A stretch of DNA of 64,000 nt from Saliniramus sp050485405. Lineage in GTDB: Bacteria; Pseudomonadota; Alphaproteobacteria; Rhizobiales; Beijerinckiaceae. Position 1 is the stretch's first letter; each line of letters opens with the position of its first letter. The DNA lies in contig JBJHBI010000013.1 of assembly GCA_050485405.1 (NCBI GenBank), positions 11,487 through 75,486 of the forward strand, in the 5' to 3' direction. The notes under the pieces are model-generated. The model was not told the DNA's origin. It made no database searches and saw nothing but the letters and a program-made list of their open reading frames with translations. The translations under genes were made by a program, and so were the position numbers. Shown here piece by piece: positions 24,277 through 31,821 of the stretch.

Positions 24277-25041
24277 ATGAACGCGACGCCCGCGACCGAC
24301 CGCACCTTCGCCAGCGATCTCTTCGCCGGGCGGCACGTGCTCGTTTCCGGAGGGACCAGCGGGATCGGGCTCTCCTGTGCCCGCGCCTTCCGCGATCACG
24401 GCGCCGAAGTCATAGCCGGGGGTGTCGGCGATCCCTCCCCAGAGGATGCGGCGCGCGATCCGGCCAATGCCGGCATCCGCTTCGTCACCCTCGACGTGCG
24501 CGACCCCGCCGCGATCACCGCCTGCGTGGCGGAGCTTCCGGAGCGCCTCGCCGTCCTCGTCAATGCCGCCGGCATCATCCGCCGTGATGCGGAGCACGAT
24601 CCGGAAGTGTTTTCGCAGGTCATCGACATCAATCTCAACGGCAGCATGCGGGTCGCCACAGCGGCTCTGGAGCGCCTCGCGGCGGGGCGCGGCTGCGTCA
24701 TCAATCTCGCTTCGATGCTGAGCTTCTTCGGCGGGCCGCGCGTGCCCGGCTATTCCGCCTCCAAGGGCGGGATCGCGCAGCTCACCCGCAGCCTCGCCGC
24801 CGCCTGGGCGGCGCAGGGCGTACGCGTCAACGCGCTCGCACCCGGCTGGATCGCGACGCCGCTGACGCAAGCCCTGCAGGATGATCCCGCCCGCGCGGGG
24901 CCGATCCTCGCGCGCACGCCGATGGGCCGCTTCGGCACGCCCGAGGAGATCGCCGCCGCCGCACTCTTCCTGGCCTCGCCCGCCGCCGCTTTCGTCACCG
25001 GCGCGATCCTGCCGGTCGATGGCGGCTATTCGGGCGTCTGA
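24277..25041 (+). CDS. SDR-family NAD(P)-dependent oxidoreductase
   Basis: A classical short-chain dehydrogenase of about 254 residues. The start is ATG 24277, with GAGAG six bases upstream; an in-frame ATG six codons earlier lacks a ribosome-binding site. The cofactor motif is VSGGTSGIGLSCA, the structural NAG is LVNAAGII, and the catalytic Ser and YxxxK are in NLASMLSFFGG and YSASKGG. It diverges from the PLP lyase gene and is followed 75 bp later by a second SDR. The substrate is unknown; a polyol or hydroxy acid is plausible. Confidence 0.87.
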   Translation: MNATPATDRTFASDLFAGRHVLVSGGTSGIGLSCARAFRDHGAEVIAGGVGDPSPEDAARDPANAGIRFVTLDVRDPAAITACVAELPERLAVLVNAAGIIRRDAEHDPEVFSQVIDINLNGSMRVATAALERLAAGRGCVINLASMLSFFGGPRVPGYSASKGGIAQLTRSLAAAWAAQGVRVNALAPGWIATPLTQALQDDPARAGPILARTPMGRFGTPEEIAAAALFLASPAAAFVTGAILPVDGGYSGV

Positions 25042-25116
25042 CGATCGATGCGATCATCATGAACGAGTATCGACCATCCCGCAGCCGTATCCGCCCCTCG
25101 TGAAAGGAGCCTCCCC

Positions 25117-25884
25117 ATGAGCTCATTGCCGCGTACCCCATCCTTCTCCCTCGACGGAAGACGCGCCCTCGTGACCGGCGCCGGGCGCGGCATCGGGCTC
25201 GCCGCCGCCTGCGCGCTGGCCCAGGCGGGTGCCGCCGTCGATCTCGTGGCGCGCAGCGACGCCGAGATCACGGCACTCGCCGAGGCGCTGGGCAAGGAGG
25301 GCCATACCGCCCACGCCCATGCGCTCGACGTCACCGACATCGATGCGAGCGCCGCCTTCGTCGCGGCAAACGGCCCCTACGACATCCTCGTCAACAATGC
25401 GGGAATGAACCGCCCCGCGCCGCTCACCGAGATGACGCCCGGCGATTACGACGCGGTGACGGATCTGAACGTGCGCGCGGCCTATTTCCTGATGCAGGCG
25501 GTGGTGAAGGGCATGATCGCCGCCGGCAAGGGCGGCTCGATCATCAACATGTCCTCGCAGATGGGGCATGTCGGCGGGGCCAACCGCACCGTCTACTGCG
25601 CCACCAAGCACGCCATGGAGGGCTTCACCAAGGCGCTCGCCTGGGAGGTCGGCAAGGACAGCATCCGCGTCAACACTCTCTGCCCGACCTTCATCCGCAC
25701 GCCCATGACCGCGGGCATGCTGGCCGATCCCGCATTCGAGCAGAGCGTCCTGTCGAAGATCGCGCTCGCCCGTGTCGGTGAGGCCGAAGACCTGATGGGC
25801 GCCGTGGTCTTCCTCGCGAGCGACGCCTCGCGGCTCGTCACGGGCACCTCGCTACTGGTCGACGGGGGATGGACCGCGCAGTAA
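25117..25884 (+). CDS. SDR-family NAD(P)-dependent oxidoreductase
   Basis: 255 residues with AAAGGAG a few bases before ATG 25117. Motifs: VTGAGRGIGLAAACALAQAG for cofactor, ILVNNAGMN, catalytic Ser in INMSSQMG, and YCATKHA for the Tyr/Lys pair. The C-terminal LVTGTSLLVDGGWTAQ is standard. It is most like polyol or 3-oxoacyl reductase-type SDRs. It is only distantly similar to the SDR upstream, so this is probably not a recent duplication; the two may act on successive hydroxyls of one substrate. Confidence 0.87.
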   Translation: MSSLPRTPSFSLDGRRALVTGAGRGIGLAAACALAQAGAAVDLVARSDAEITALAEALGKEGHTAHAHALDVTDIDASAAFVAANGPYDILVNNAGMNRPAPLTEMTPGDYDAVTDLNVRAAYFLMQAVVKGMIAAGKGGSIINMSSQMGHVGGANRTVYCATKHAMEGFTKALAWEVGKDSIRVNTLCPTFIRTPMTAGMLADPAFEQSVLSKIALARVGEAEDLMGAVVFLASDASRLVTGTSLLVDGGWTAQ

Positions 25885-26011
25885 CGCCGTCACGGCAATG
25901 CATTTTCGAAGCGCGAAGGGACTGGACAAGCCGCCTCGCGCTCGCTACATACCCGCCATCGACGCCGCCCTCGCGCCGTGTCGCCCCTCGCGGATGGTTC
26001 GCCGCGAATGC

Positions 26012-26085
26012 TGGGGGATAGTTTAACGGTAGAACCGCGGACTCTGACTCCGCTAGTCCTGGTTCGAATCCAGGTCCCCCAGCCA
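26012..26085 (+). tRNA. tRNA-Gln (anticodon CTG)
   Basis: A full cloverleaf: acceptor TGGGGGA / TCCCCCA, D-arm with AGTTTAACGGTAGAAC, anticodon stem GCGGA / TCCGC around loop CTCTGAC (anticodon CTG), T-arm CCTGG-TTCGAAT-CCAGG, discriminator G and encoded CCA. A run of six T follows directly and could end transcription. The 3' 18 bases are the integration target of the island to the right. Confidence 0.95.
26068..26085 (+). repeat. attL-like 18-bp direct repeat at the tRNA-Gln 3' end
   Basis: ATCCAGGTCCCCCAGCCA, the end of the T-arm, the acceptor strand and CCA. An identical copy is at 37337-37354. Integration here leaves the tRNA gene intact, as is normal for tyrosine-recombinase islands. 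Confidence 0.85.
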
Positions 26086-26305
26086 GTTTTTTCGGCAAAA
26101 ATCCAAAAAAATCAGACACTTGAGGGTTCAAAATAGAGGCCTTTCAAGGAATGTCTGCGGAACTGCCCACCAGCCTGTCCACACGCTTGTCCACGGGCCC
26201 GTCCCCCGCCGCTGTAGTGCATGACCGCCCTGGTTGCATCGCCGGTTTAAGCGACGGACCCGCGTCATGCCGCGAAATCAGCCCTAGCCGATCGGGAGGG
26301 GTGTG

Positions 26306-28765
26306 ATGACAGGCGCCCACTACACGCGTCTGCGGGGACGGGTCACTTATTTCCGTCGCAGGACGCCCGTCGCCCTGCGCAAAAAACTTGCGTCAAGCGA
26401 AATTTGCATCAGACTTGGTGTTATTAACAGAAATGACGCACAGCGTCTCGGTCGTCGTCTCGCGGCAGCGACTGATTCGTTTTTCGAAGATGCGAGCATG
26501 AACCCGATACTTGACGGAACTGCCCTGATCAGACTCGTCGAACAGACGATAAAAGGCTGGAGGACAGGTGATGACCGCACAGCTGCAAGAGACAGCCTCG
26601 AATACGGGCTGACCTCCCGCCTGTCGGCGAAAGACAAAGCCCTCATCCATGCAGGCCTCGCCCGTGACGCTCTCGAAGCGGACGAACAGGGACGCCTGCT
26701 CTATGACGACGATTTCGTGCGTGAAAAATTCAGAGAGGCTGGTGTGACGCCGCCGGAAGATCCGATCGCGCTCGCACAAGCCAACCAGCGTCTCGGCCGC
26801 AGTCTCGCCGTGCACTATCTCGAAACCGCGATCGCGACGGCACGACGCCACGGGCTTGATGCCGACGACCGCGACCTGCCGCTGCACAAGTGGCAGGACC
26901 AGGCAGCCCACCTTCGAAAAAGCCTTGGTCTCGACAAATCCGCCATGGGAGCCGATTCCTCATGCGGGCAGACACTACAGACCAGGGCACTTCAGCTGGC
27001 TGGATTTCGGGATCGCGCGTTCGACCACGCAGCGTCGGAGAACAAGCCAGAAAAAAGCGAGGCACCGGGTCGCGAGCCTTCGGCGAACACGGTTTCGGTA
27101 GCGGGGACATCAGCACGGTGTACAGGTGGGCCACAAGACAAAACGGCTGGTATAACCGAGATCCATGTTGGGGCGGCACCTGAGGCCGATCAGTGCACTC
27201 AGGCGCCATTCCCGGATGCACAATCCGTTGCGAACCATGTTTCTGCTGATGTCTGTGCCGGCAATCACGCTTCCAATCCCGCCCCGCATATGAATGCAGC
27301 TTCAGAATTTGCGTGGGTAGCCACCTCCGTTGGAGGCGGAACACATTTCGCTGATGCGGGCCCAGGCCTCATGGCAATGGCACCCTCACATGCAGAATGG
27401 CACCAGCCCGTTCCGTCGACCGATGCCGGTGCGGTACAGTCGCTTGATGGAAATGGTGCTTGCGAAAATTCGACCTTCGAACGCTCTCGTCCGCAAGATT
27501 CTGCTGATGCACCTGCTCCGTTTTCAGCCGATGCCCCTGCTTCCCCGGATCGCATCAACGCCAACAGCCCGTTCAGCAAGGCTTTCGAATTCTCGCTCGA
27601 CATGCGCAAGGAGGCAGGACGCATCGGTGACAAACAGCGGCATACAACGCATTCTTCACTGCGAATCTGGCTCGAAGCCTTGGGTGATCGTTGTGTCGGC
27701 GAGTATACCCGCCACGACATGGTCGCCTATCGATCACTCCTGAAAAAAGTCCCGGTGCATTACTGGCGCTCGCCTGGTGAGCGGCAAAAGACAATTCAAC
27801 AAATCATCAAAGAGGCAGACGCGAGAGCCGAAGCCAAGGGTCAGCCTGTGGAGCGTCTGGGACCAGTTACAATCAACAAGCATTTATCGAATATCAGTTC
27901 ATTCTTTGAGTGGGCCCACAGAGAGCACATCCTCCCTGAATCGACCCGGCAATTCTGGTATGGCCTCCAACTGCCGAAGGGGCGGAGAGCGACGGGACTT
28001 GCAGCTAATGAAGAGCGACCGGCATATAGCGACGCCCAGCTTGCAAAGATCTTCCGCCATCCCATCTGGATGGGGCGGGCATCCGAAGGCCGGTATACCA
28101 AGCGTGGCGATGTGATCGTCAGGGATGCACTATATTGGGCCCCTCTGATCGCGGTCTATTCACTGATGCGACGCGAAGAAATTTGCCAGCTCAAGGTGCG
28201 GCATGTTTGTAAAATCGATGGGGTTTGGGTTTTCAATCTGTGGCACCACGAGCTCGATCTGAAAAATATCGCGAGCAAGCGTTATGTGCCCGTCCATCAG
28301 AACTTGATCGACCTCGGTCTCATCGACAGCCTCGTTGGTGAACGAGACGAGAATGAACAACTGTTTCATGAACTCACACGCAGTGCCGTTCACAATAGCT
28401 TTGGAGATGCGGTCGGCAAGAAATTTGCCCGTGTCATCGATTCGCTTGGCATTGTCGTGATGCGCAAAGATGGCAAGGAAAGCCATGGAGCGTTTCATCC
28501 GCTGCGCCATTATGGTGAAACCATGCTGCTCAATGCCGGGATCAGCCCAGGTATAGTCGATGCGATTTCCGGGCACTCGTCGATCGCTCGGGAGCGGGCA
28601 ACCGAACAGCACAAAGCGGCGGAGCGTGATCGCTATATGAAAGGGTATTTCATCAAGCCCCTGAAAGCGGCGATCGACAAGCTCGAAGCCCCGATCGATA
28701 TTGCAGAACTCAAGCGCCGATACCGGCACTGCAAACGCGTCAAGGTCAGCGGGTATAAGAAATGA
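26306..28765 (+). CDS. Large tyrosine-type site-specific recombinase (island integrase)
   Basis: 819 residues from ATG 26306, preceded by GGGAGGGG. The N-terminus (YTRLRGRVTYFRRRTPVAL) is the small beta-rich module typical of DUF6538-type integrases. The C-terminal catalytic domain has the Arg in VYSLMRREEICQLKV (about 621), the H-x-x-R in HPLRHYGETML (about 730), the second His in SGHSS (about 754), and the nucleophile Tyr in RDRYMKGY (about 775). Residues roughly 225-440 are a low-complexity, Ala/Pro/Asp-rich stretch without visible domain, which makes the protein twice the usual length. Its place beside tRNA-Gln and the paired att repeats mark it as the island's integrase. Confidence 0.9.
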   Translation: MTGAHYTRLRGRVTYFRRRTPVALRKKLASSEICIRLGVINRNDAQRLGRRLAAATDSFFEDASMNPILDGTALIRLVEQTIKGWRTGDDRTAARDSLEYGLTSRLSAKDKALIHAGLARDALEADEQGRLLYDDDFVREKFREAGVTPPEDPIALAQANQRLGRSLAVHYLETAIATARRHGLDADDRDLPLHKWQDQAAHLRKSLGLDKSAMGADSSCGQTLQTRALQLAGFRDRAFDHAASENKPEKSEAPGREPSANTVSVAGTSARCTGGPQDKTAGITEIHVGAAPEADQCTQAPFPDAQSVANHVSADVCAGNHASNPAPHMNAASEFAWVATSVGGGTHFADAGPGLMAMAPSHAEWHQPVPSTDAGAVQSLDGNGACENSTFERSRPQDSADAPAPFSADAPASPDRINANSPFSKAFEFSLDMRKEAGRIGDKQRHTTHSSLRIWLEALGDRCVGEYTRHDMVAYRSLLKKVPVHYWRSPGERQKTIQQIIKEADARAEAKGQPVERLGPVTINKHLSNISSFFEWAHREHILPESTRQFWYGLQLPKGRRATGLAANEERPAYSDAQLAKIFRHPIWMGRASEGRYTKRGDVIVRDALYWAPLIAVYSLMRREEICQLKVRHVCKIDGVWVFNLWHHELDLKNIASKRYVPVHQNLIDLGLIDSLVGERDENEQLFHELTRSAVHNSFGDAVGKKFARVIDSLGIVVMRKDGKESHGAFHPLRHYGETMLLNAGISPGIVDAISGHSSIARERATEQHKAAERDRYMKGYFIKPLKAAIDKLEAPIDIAELKRRYRHCKRVKVSGYKK

Positions 28766-28874
28766 CATCGTAACCAACAGGCTGAGCCAGGTAATCACAG
28801 CGCCGGGTCGGACCCACCCCCGCAGCGCGAGTGCCCTCTAAATGCGCCGGTTGGGGGCTGTTTCAAGTTGGTTG

Positions 28875-28970
28875 ATGAGCGGCATCGTGGCAGCCATTCG
28901 CCCCGCCGAGATCCTAAGTCATCTTGGTATCGGGCGGGCATTTGTCTACCGGATGCTCAAGGTCGCCTGA
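28875..28970 (+). pseudogene. Remnant of a serine-resolvase C-terminal helix-turn-helix
   Basis: A 31-codon frame ending in RPAEILSHLGIGRAFVYRML closely follows the C-terminal DNA-binding helix-turn-helix of Tn3-type resolvases (consensus-like LGIGRASVYRVL). The catalytic domain is absent upstream. It is best read as the tail left by a deleted transposon resolvase. Confidence 0.45.
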
Positions 28971-29035
28971 TCGTCCTTTGGTTTCCAAGCTGGACTTTTT
29001 CGGCTATCAATCCTGTATTCAATTTGGGGAATGTC

Positions 29036-29965
29036 ATGATCAGGCGATTGTTCTTGGGAGTCGTAGCCGCCGTCATCATAATCAGCATGGCGATCGCCCA
29101 GCCCTCTGATGACACCTTGCGCCGAGCCGAACAGGGAGATGTGGTCGCCCAAACGAGCATCGGTTTTATGTACGGCACAGGAGATGGCGTCGAGCAAGAC
29201 TATGCCGAGGCAGTGCGCTGGTATCGCAAGGCCGCCGAAGAAGGATTTTCTGTTGCACAGTTCATGCTTGGCGCCATGTATGCTCAAGGTCACGGTGTCT
29301 CGCAGGATTATGTCGAGGCTGCACGCTGGATCCGCAATGCCGCTGAGCAGGGACACGCGGAAGCCCAAAATAGTCTCGGCATCATGTACAGACGGGGTAA
29401 CGGCGTTCCGCAGAACGATGTCGAGGCCGTCCGTTGGTATCGCAAGGCCGCCGAACAGGGAGTTGCGCAAGCCCAGAACAATCTCGGCTTCATGTACAGT
29501 ACAGGCGATGTCGTCTCGCAGGACGATCTCGTGGCCGTGCACTGGTTCCGCAGGGCCGCCGAGCAGGGAAATGCACTTGGACAGTTCAAGCTCGGTTTCA
29601 TGCTTGAAGCCGGTTTCGGTGTCCCGCAGCATTATGCCGAGGCCATCCGCTGGTACCGCAAGGCGGCCGAGCAGGGGTTCCCACGGGCCCAGGTAAATCT
29701 CGCTTTCATGTACGCCGAAGGTCGCGGTGTCCCGCAAGATTACATCCTCGCCCATATGTGGGCTAACTTAGCAGCGAGTAATGGAAATAGAGAAGCGCGA
29801 CATAATCGCGACTCCATCGCGGGGCGCATGACCCCTGACCAGGTCGCCGAAGCCCAGCGCCTTGCACGTGAGTGGAAGCCAAGTAGTAAAGGAATTCGTG
29901 GTCATGGTGAAACACATGGCGCGACGAATTACGAATCCCGCTCGGTTAGATCGCATCCCTATTGA
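29036..29965 (+). CDS. Secreted Sel1-repeat protein
   Basis: 309 residues from ATG 29036, with GGGGA upstream; a longer frame to 28868 runs through the resolvase remnant and is not used. A signal peptide (LFLGVVAAVIIISMAIAQ) is followed by six Sel1 repeats of about 36 residues (core YAEAVRWYRKAAEEG, then AQ..LG.MY..G.GV.QD) and a partial seventh ending NLAASNGNREA. Sel1 proteins are protein-binding solenoids. It could be periplasmic cargo of the island, but no partner is obvious; the IS110 fragment follows. Confidence 0.85.
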   Translation: MIRRLFLGVVAAVIIISMAIAQPSDDTLRRAEQGDVVAQTSIGFMYGTGDGVEQDYAEAVRWYRKAAEEGFSVAQFMLGAMYAQGHGVSQDYVEAARWIRNAAEQGHAEAQNSLGIMYRRGNGVPQNDVEAVRWYRKAAEQGVAQAQNNLGFMYSTGDVVSQDDLVAVHWFRRAAEQGNALGQFKLGFMLEAGFGVPQHYAEAIRWYRKAAEQGFPRAQVNLAFMYAEGRGVPQDYILAHMWANLAASNGNREARHNRDSIAGRMTPDQVAEAQRLAREWKPSSKGIRGHGETHGATNYESRSVRSHPY

Positions 29966-30046
29966 TGGAGTGGATGCCCCCACCCGACGGCATCGCAATG
30001 TGCCAAAATGGTGATGCTGAAGTCATCACAGAGGGAGGAGGCATCC

Positions 30047-30535
30047 ATGGATGAGGTTAGCATCGTCGGCGTCGACCTGGCAAAGCAGGTTCTCCAGGTT
30101 CATGGGGCAGCGACCGATGGACAGGTGCTGTTCCGCACGAAGCTGTCGCGGGCGCAATTTGCGAAATTCATAGCATCATTGCCGCCTTGCATGGTGGCAA
30201 TGGAGGAATTCGCAATGGCGCATCATTGGGATTGCGAGCTCTCCCGTCTGGGTCATGAAGTGCGGCTGATCCCGCCCATTTACGTGAAGCCCTTCGTCAA
30301 ACGCCAAAAGAACGATGCCGCTGATGCTGATGCTGAGGCCGTGACCGTGGCCGTGGCCGTGGCCGTGGCCGAAGCAGCACAGCGTCCGACCATGCGTACC
30401 CTTGCTGTAAAGAAGGCGGACCAACAGGCCCGGCCAATGTTGTTCCGCACCCGGGATCTGCTGGTCGGCCAGCGCACCCGTCTGGTGAACGCCCTACGAA
30501 GGCATCTTGCTGAGCACGGCAGTATAATGAGGTGA
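30047..30535 (+). pseudogene. Truncated IS110-family transposase with expanded repeat
   Basis: 162 residues cover the N-terminal DEDD RuvC-like domain of an IS110 transposase: VGVDLAKQVLQVHG, HEVRLIPPIYVKPFVKRQKN, and FRTRDLLVGQRTRLVNALRR. The normal protein is more than 300 residues and continues into a transposase_20 domain with catalytic Ser, which is missing. The conserved DAADAEA block is broken by about ten extra residues (VTVAVAVAVA) encoded by a hexanucleotide repeat. It therefore cannot work as a transposase. The stop overlaps the ribosome-binding site of the SIR2 gene, so its promoter may drive the defence genes. Confidence 0.85.
30341..30370 (+). repeat. GTGGCC hexanucleotide microsatellite in the IS110 fragment
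   Basis: One GTGACC and four perfect GTGGCC units in tandem, directly after a shorter GATGCT repeat (about 30319-30337). Both are in frame and add residues to the conserved acidic block of the transposase. Confidence 0.85.
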
Positions 30536-30537
30536 TT

Positions 30538-31821
30538 ATGCAATGGAATCACGATCATATCGCTCACATCGGCGGTGAAACGGAAACACCCGCAGATCCG
30601 GCAGGGGAAACTAGCAGATGGCGAAAACGGATTGAACCTTGGCTGTCCGCTGTGTTTCAGGCAGAACACCTTTCGCTACTGCTCGGAAACGGCTTTACGA
30701 CCGCCATGGCCAACTGTGCCGGCAGTGCGCCAACGAGCATGGTCGGTTCGGGCTTTGGTGGATGCGCGAACGAACAGAAGGTTGCCGCTCATGCGAAGAA
30801 GATGGCGGAAGCCATGGGAAGGGGTAGCGCGAACATCGAAGACGAGCTTTCGGCGGCGCTCTCGCTCTTGAACGGGTTGCAGATACTTGAGCATCCAGAT
30901 GCGTCTGCCTGGGAGAGGGCGATCGACAAAGTGCTCGGTGGATTCATCAAGGATGTGCTCGCCACAGAAAAAGGCATTCAGGACGGCTTTGATAAAGAGC
31001 GTGCCGTTGGCGGACCGCTCGCGAGGGAAGTACTGGTATCGTTCCTGATGAGCTTTGCCAGCCGTGCTGCATCACGGGAGAGGCTACATATCTTCACGAC
31101 CAACTATGATCGCCTGATTGAGCGCGGCTGCGACTATGCCGGTTTGCGAATCATCGACCGTTTCACAGGAGCTCTTGAGCCGGAATTCAGGTCCTCCCGT
31201 CTGCATATCGACATGCACTATACGCCGCCCGGTATTCGGGGAGAGCCGCGACACCTAGAAGGCGTGGTGCACCTGACCAAACTGCACGGCTCACTCGACT
31301 GGCGCCATGAACAGCCCCGCCTGTATCGTACCGGCTTGCCGTTCGGAGCGGATGGTGGGCATCCAGCGGTGCCGGACAGCCCACGGAGTTCCGTAATGAT
31401 CTACCCGAATGCGGTCAAGGATGTTGAAACCACAGCTTATCCCTACGCCGATCTCTTCCGCGATTTCTCGTCTTCAATCTGCCAGCCGAACAACGTGCTG
31501 GTCGCTTACGGCTACGGATTCGGCGATGACCATATCAACAGAGTCATTTCCGACATGCTCACCATTCCTTCGACGCATCTGGTCATTCTCGCCTGGGGCG
31601 AGAAGCCCCATGAACGGATAGCATCATTCGTTTCACGGGTCGGAAGGCCGCAGCAACTCACGTTGCTGATCGGCAAGCATTTCGGCGATATCGGCACGCT
31701 GGTAGAGCATTACCTGCCCAAGCCGGCTATTGATCCGCTCACGATCCGCATGACCGAGCTGGTCGAGCGGCGCGGCAAGATCGGAGGCCAGCAGCCCGAT
31801 GATGATGGCGGTGCGCCATGA
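30538..31821 (+). CDS. SIR2-domain NADase, effector of a SIR2-HerA anti-phage system
   Basis: 427 residues from ATG 30538, with GAGGTG just upstream. The SIR2 NAD-binding pattern is complete: LLLGNGFTTA (50-56), FTTNYDRLIERG with Asn189, the catalytic His250 in LTKLHGSLDWR, and VAYGYGFGDDHINRVI. Defence SIR2 proteins hydrolyse NAD+ on infection and stop phage production. The downstream HerA-type ATPase gene overlaps by four bases, which is the arrangement of the SIR2-HerA (Nezha) system, where both form one large complex. It lies on a tRNA-borne island, a usual place for defence genes. The family is recognised with confidence; phage specificity is unknown. Confidence 0.9.
   Translation: MQWNHDHIAHIGGETETPADPAGETSRWRKRIEPWLSAVFQAEHLSLLLGNGFTTAMANCAGSAPTSMVGSGFGGCANEQKVAAHAKKMAEAMGRGSANIEDELSAALSLLNGLQILEHPDASAWERAIDKVLGGFIKDVLATEKGIQDGFDKERAVGGPLAREVLVSFLMSFASRAASRERLHIFTTNYDRLIERGCDYAGLRIIDRFTGALEPEFRSSRLHIDMHYTPPGIRGEPRHLEGVVHLTKLHGSLDWRHEQPRLYRTGLPFGADGGHPAVPDSPRSSVMIYPNAVKDVETTAYPYADLFRDFSSSICQPNNVLVAYGYGFGDDHINRVISDMLTIPSTHLVILAWGEKPHERIASFVSRVGRPQQLTLLIGKHFGDIGTLVEHYLPKPAIDPLTIRMTELVERRGKIGGQQPDDDGGAP

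Noticed and set aside
30319..30370. Regular repeats considered as a CRISPR fragment
   Set aside because: Units are 6 bp, contiguous and coding, with no spacers; a microsatellite within a transposase relic. No CRISPR array was seen elsewhere.
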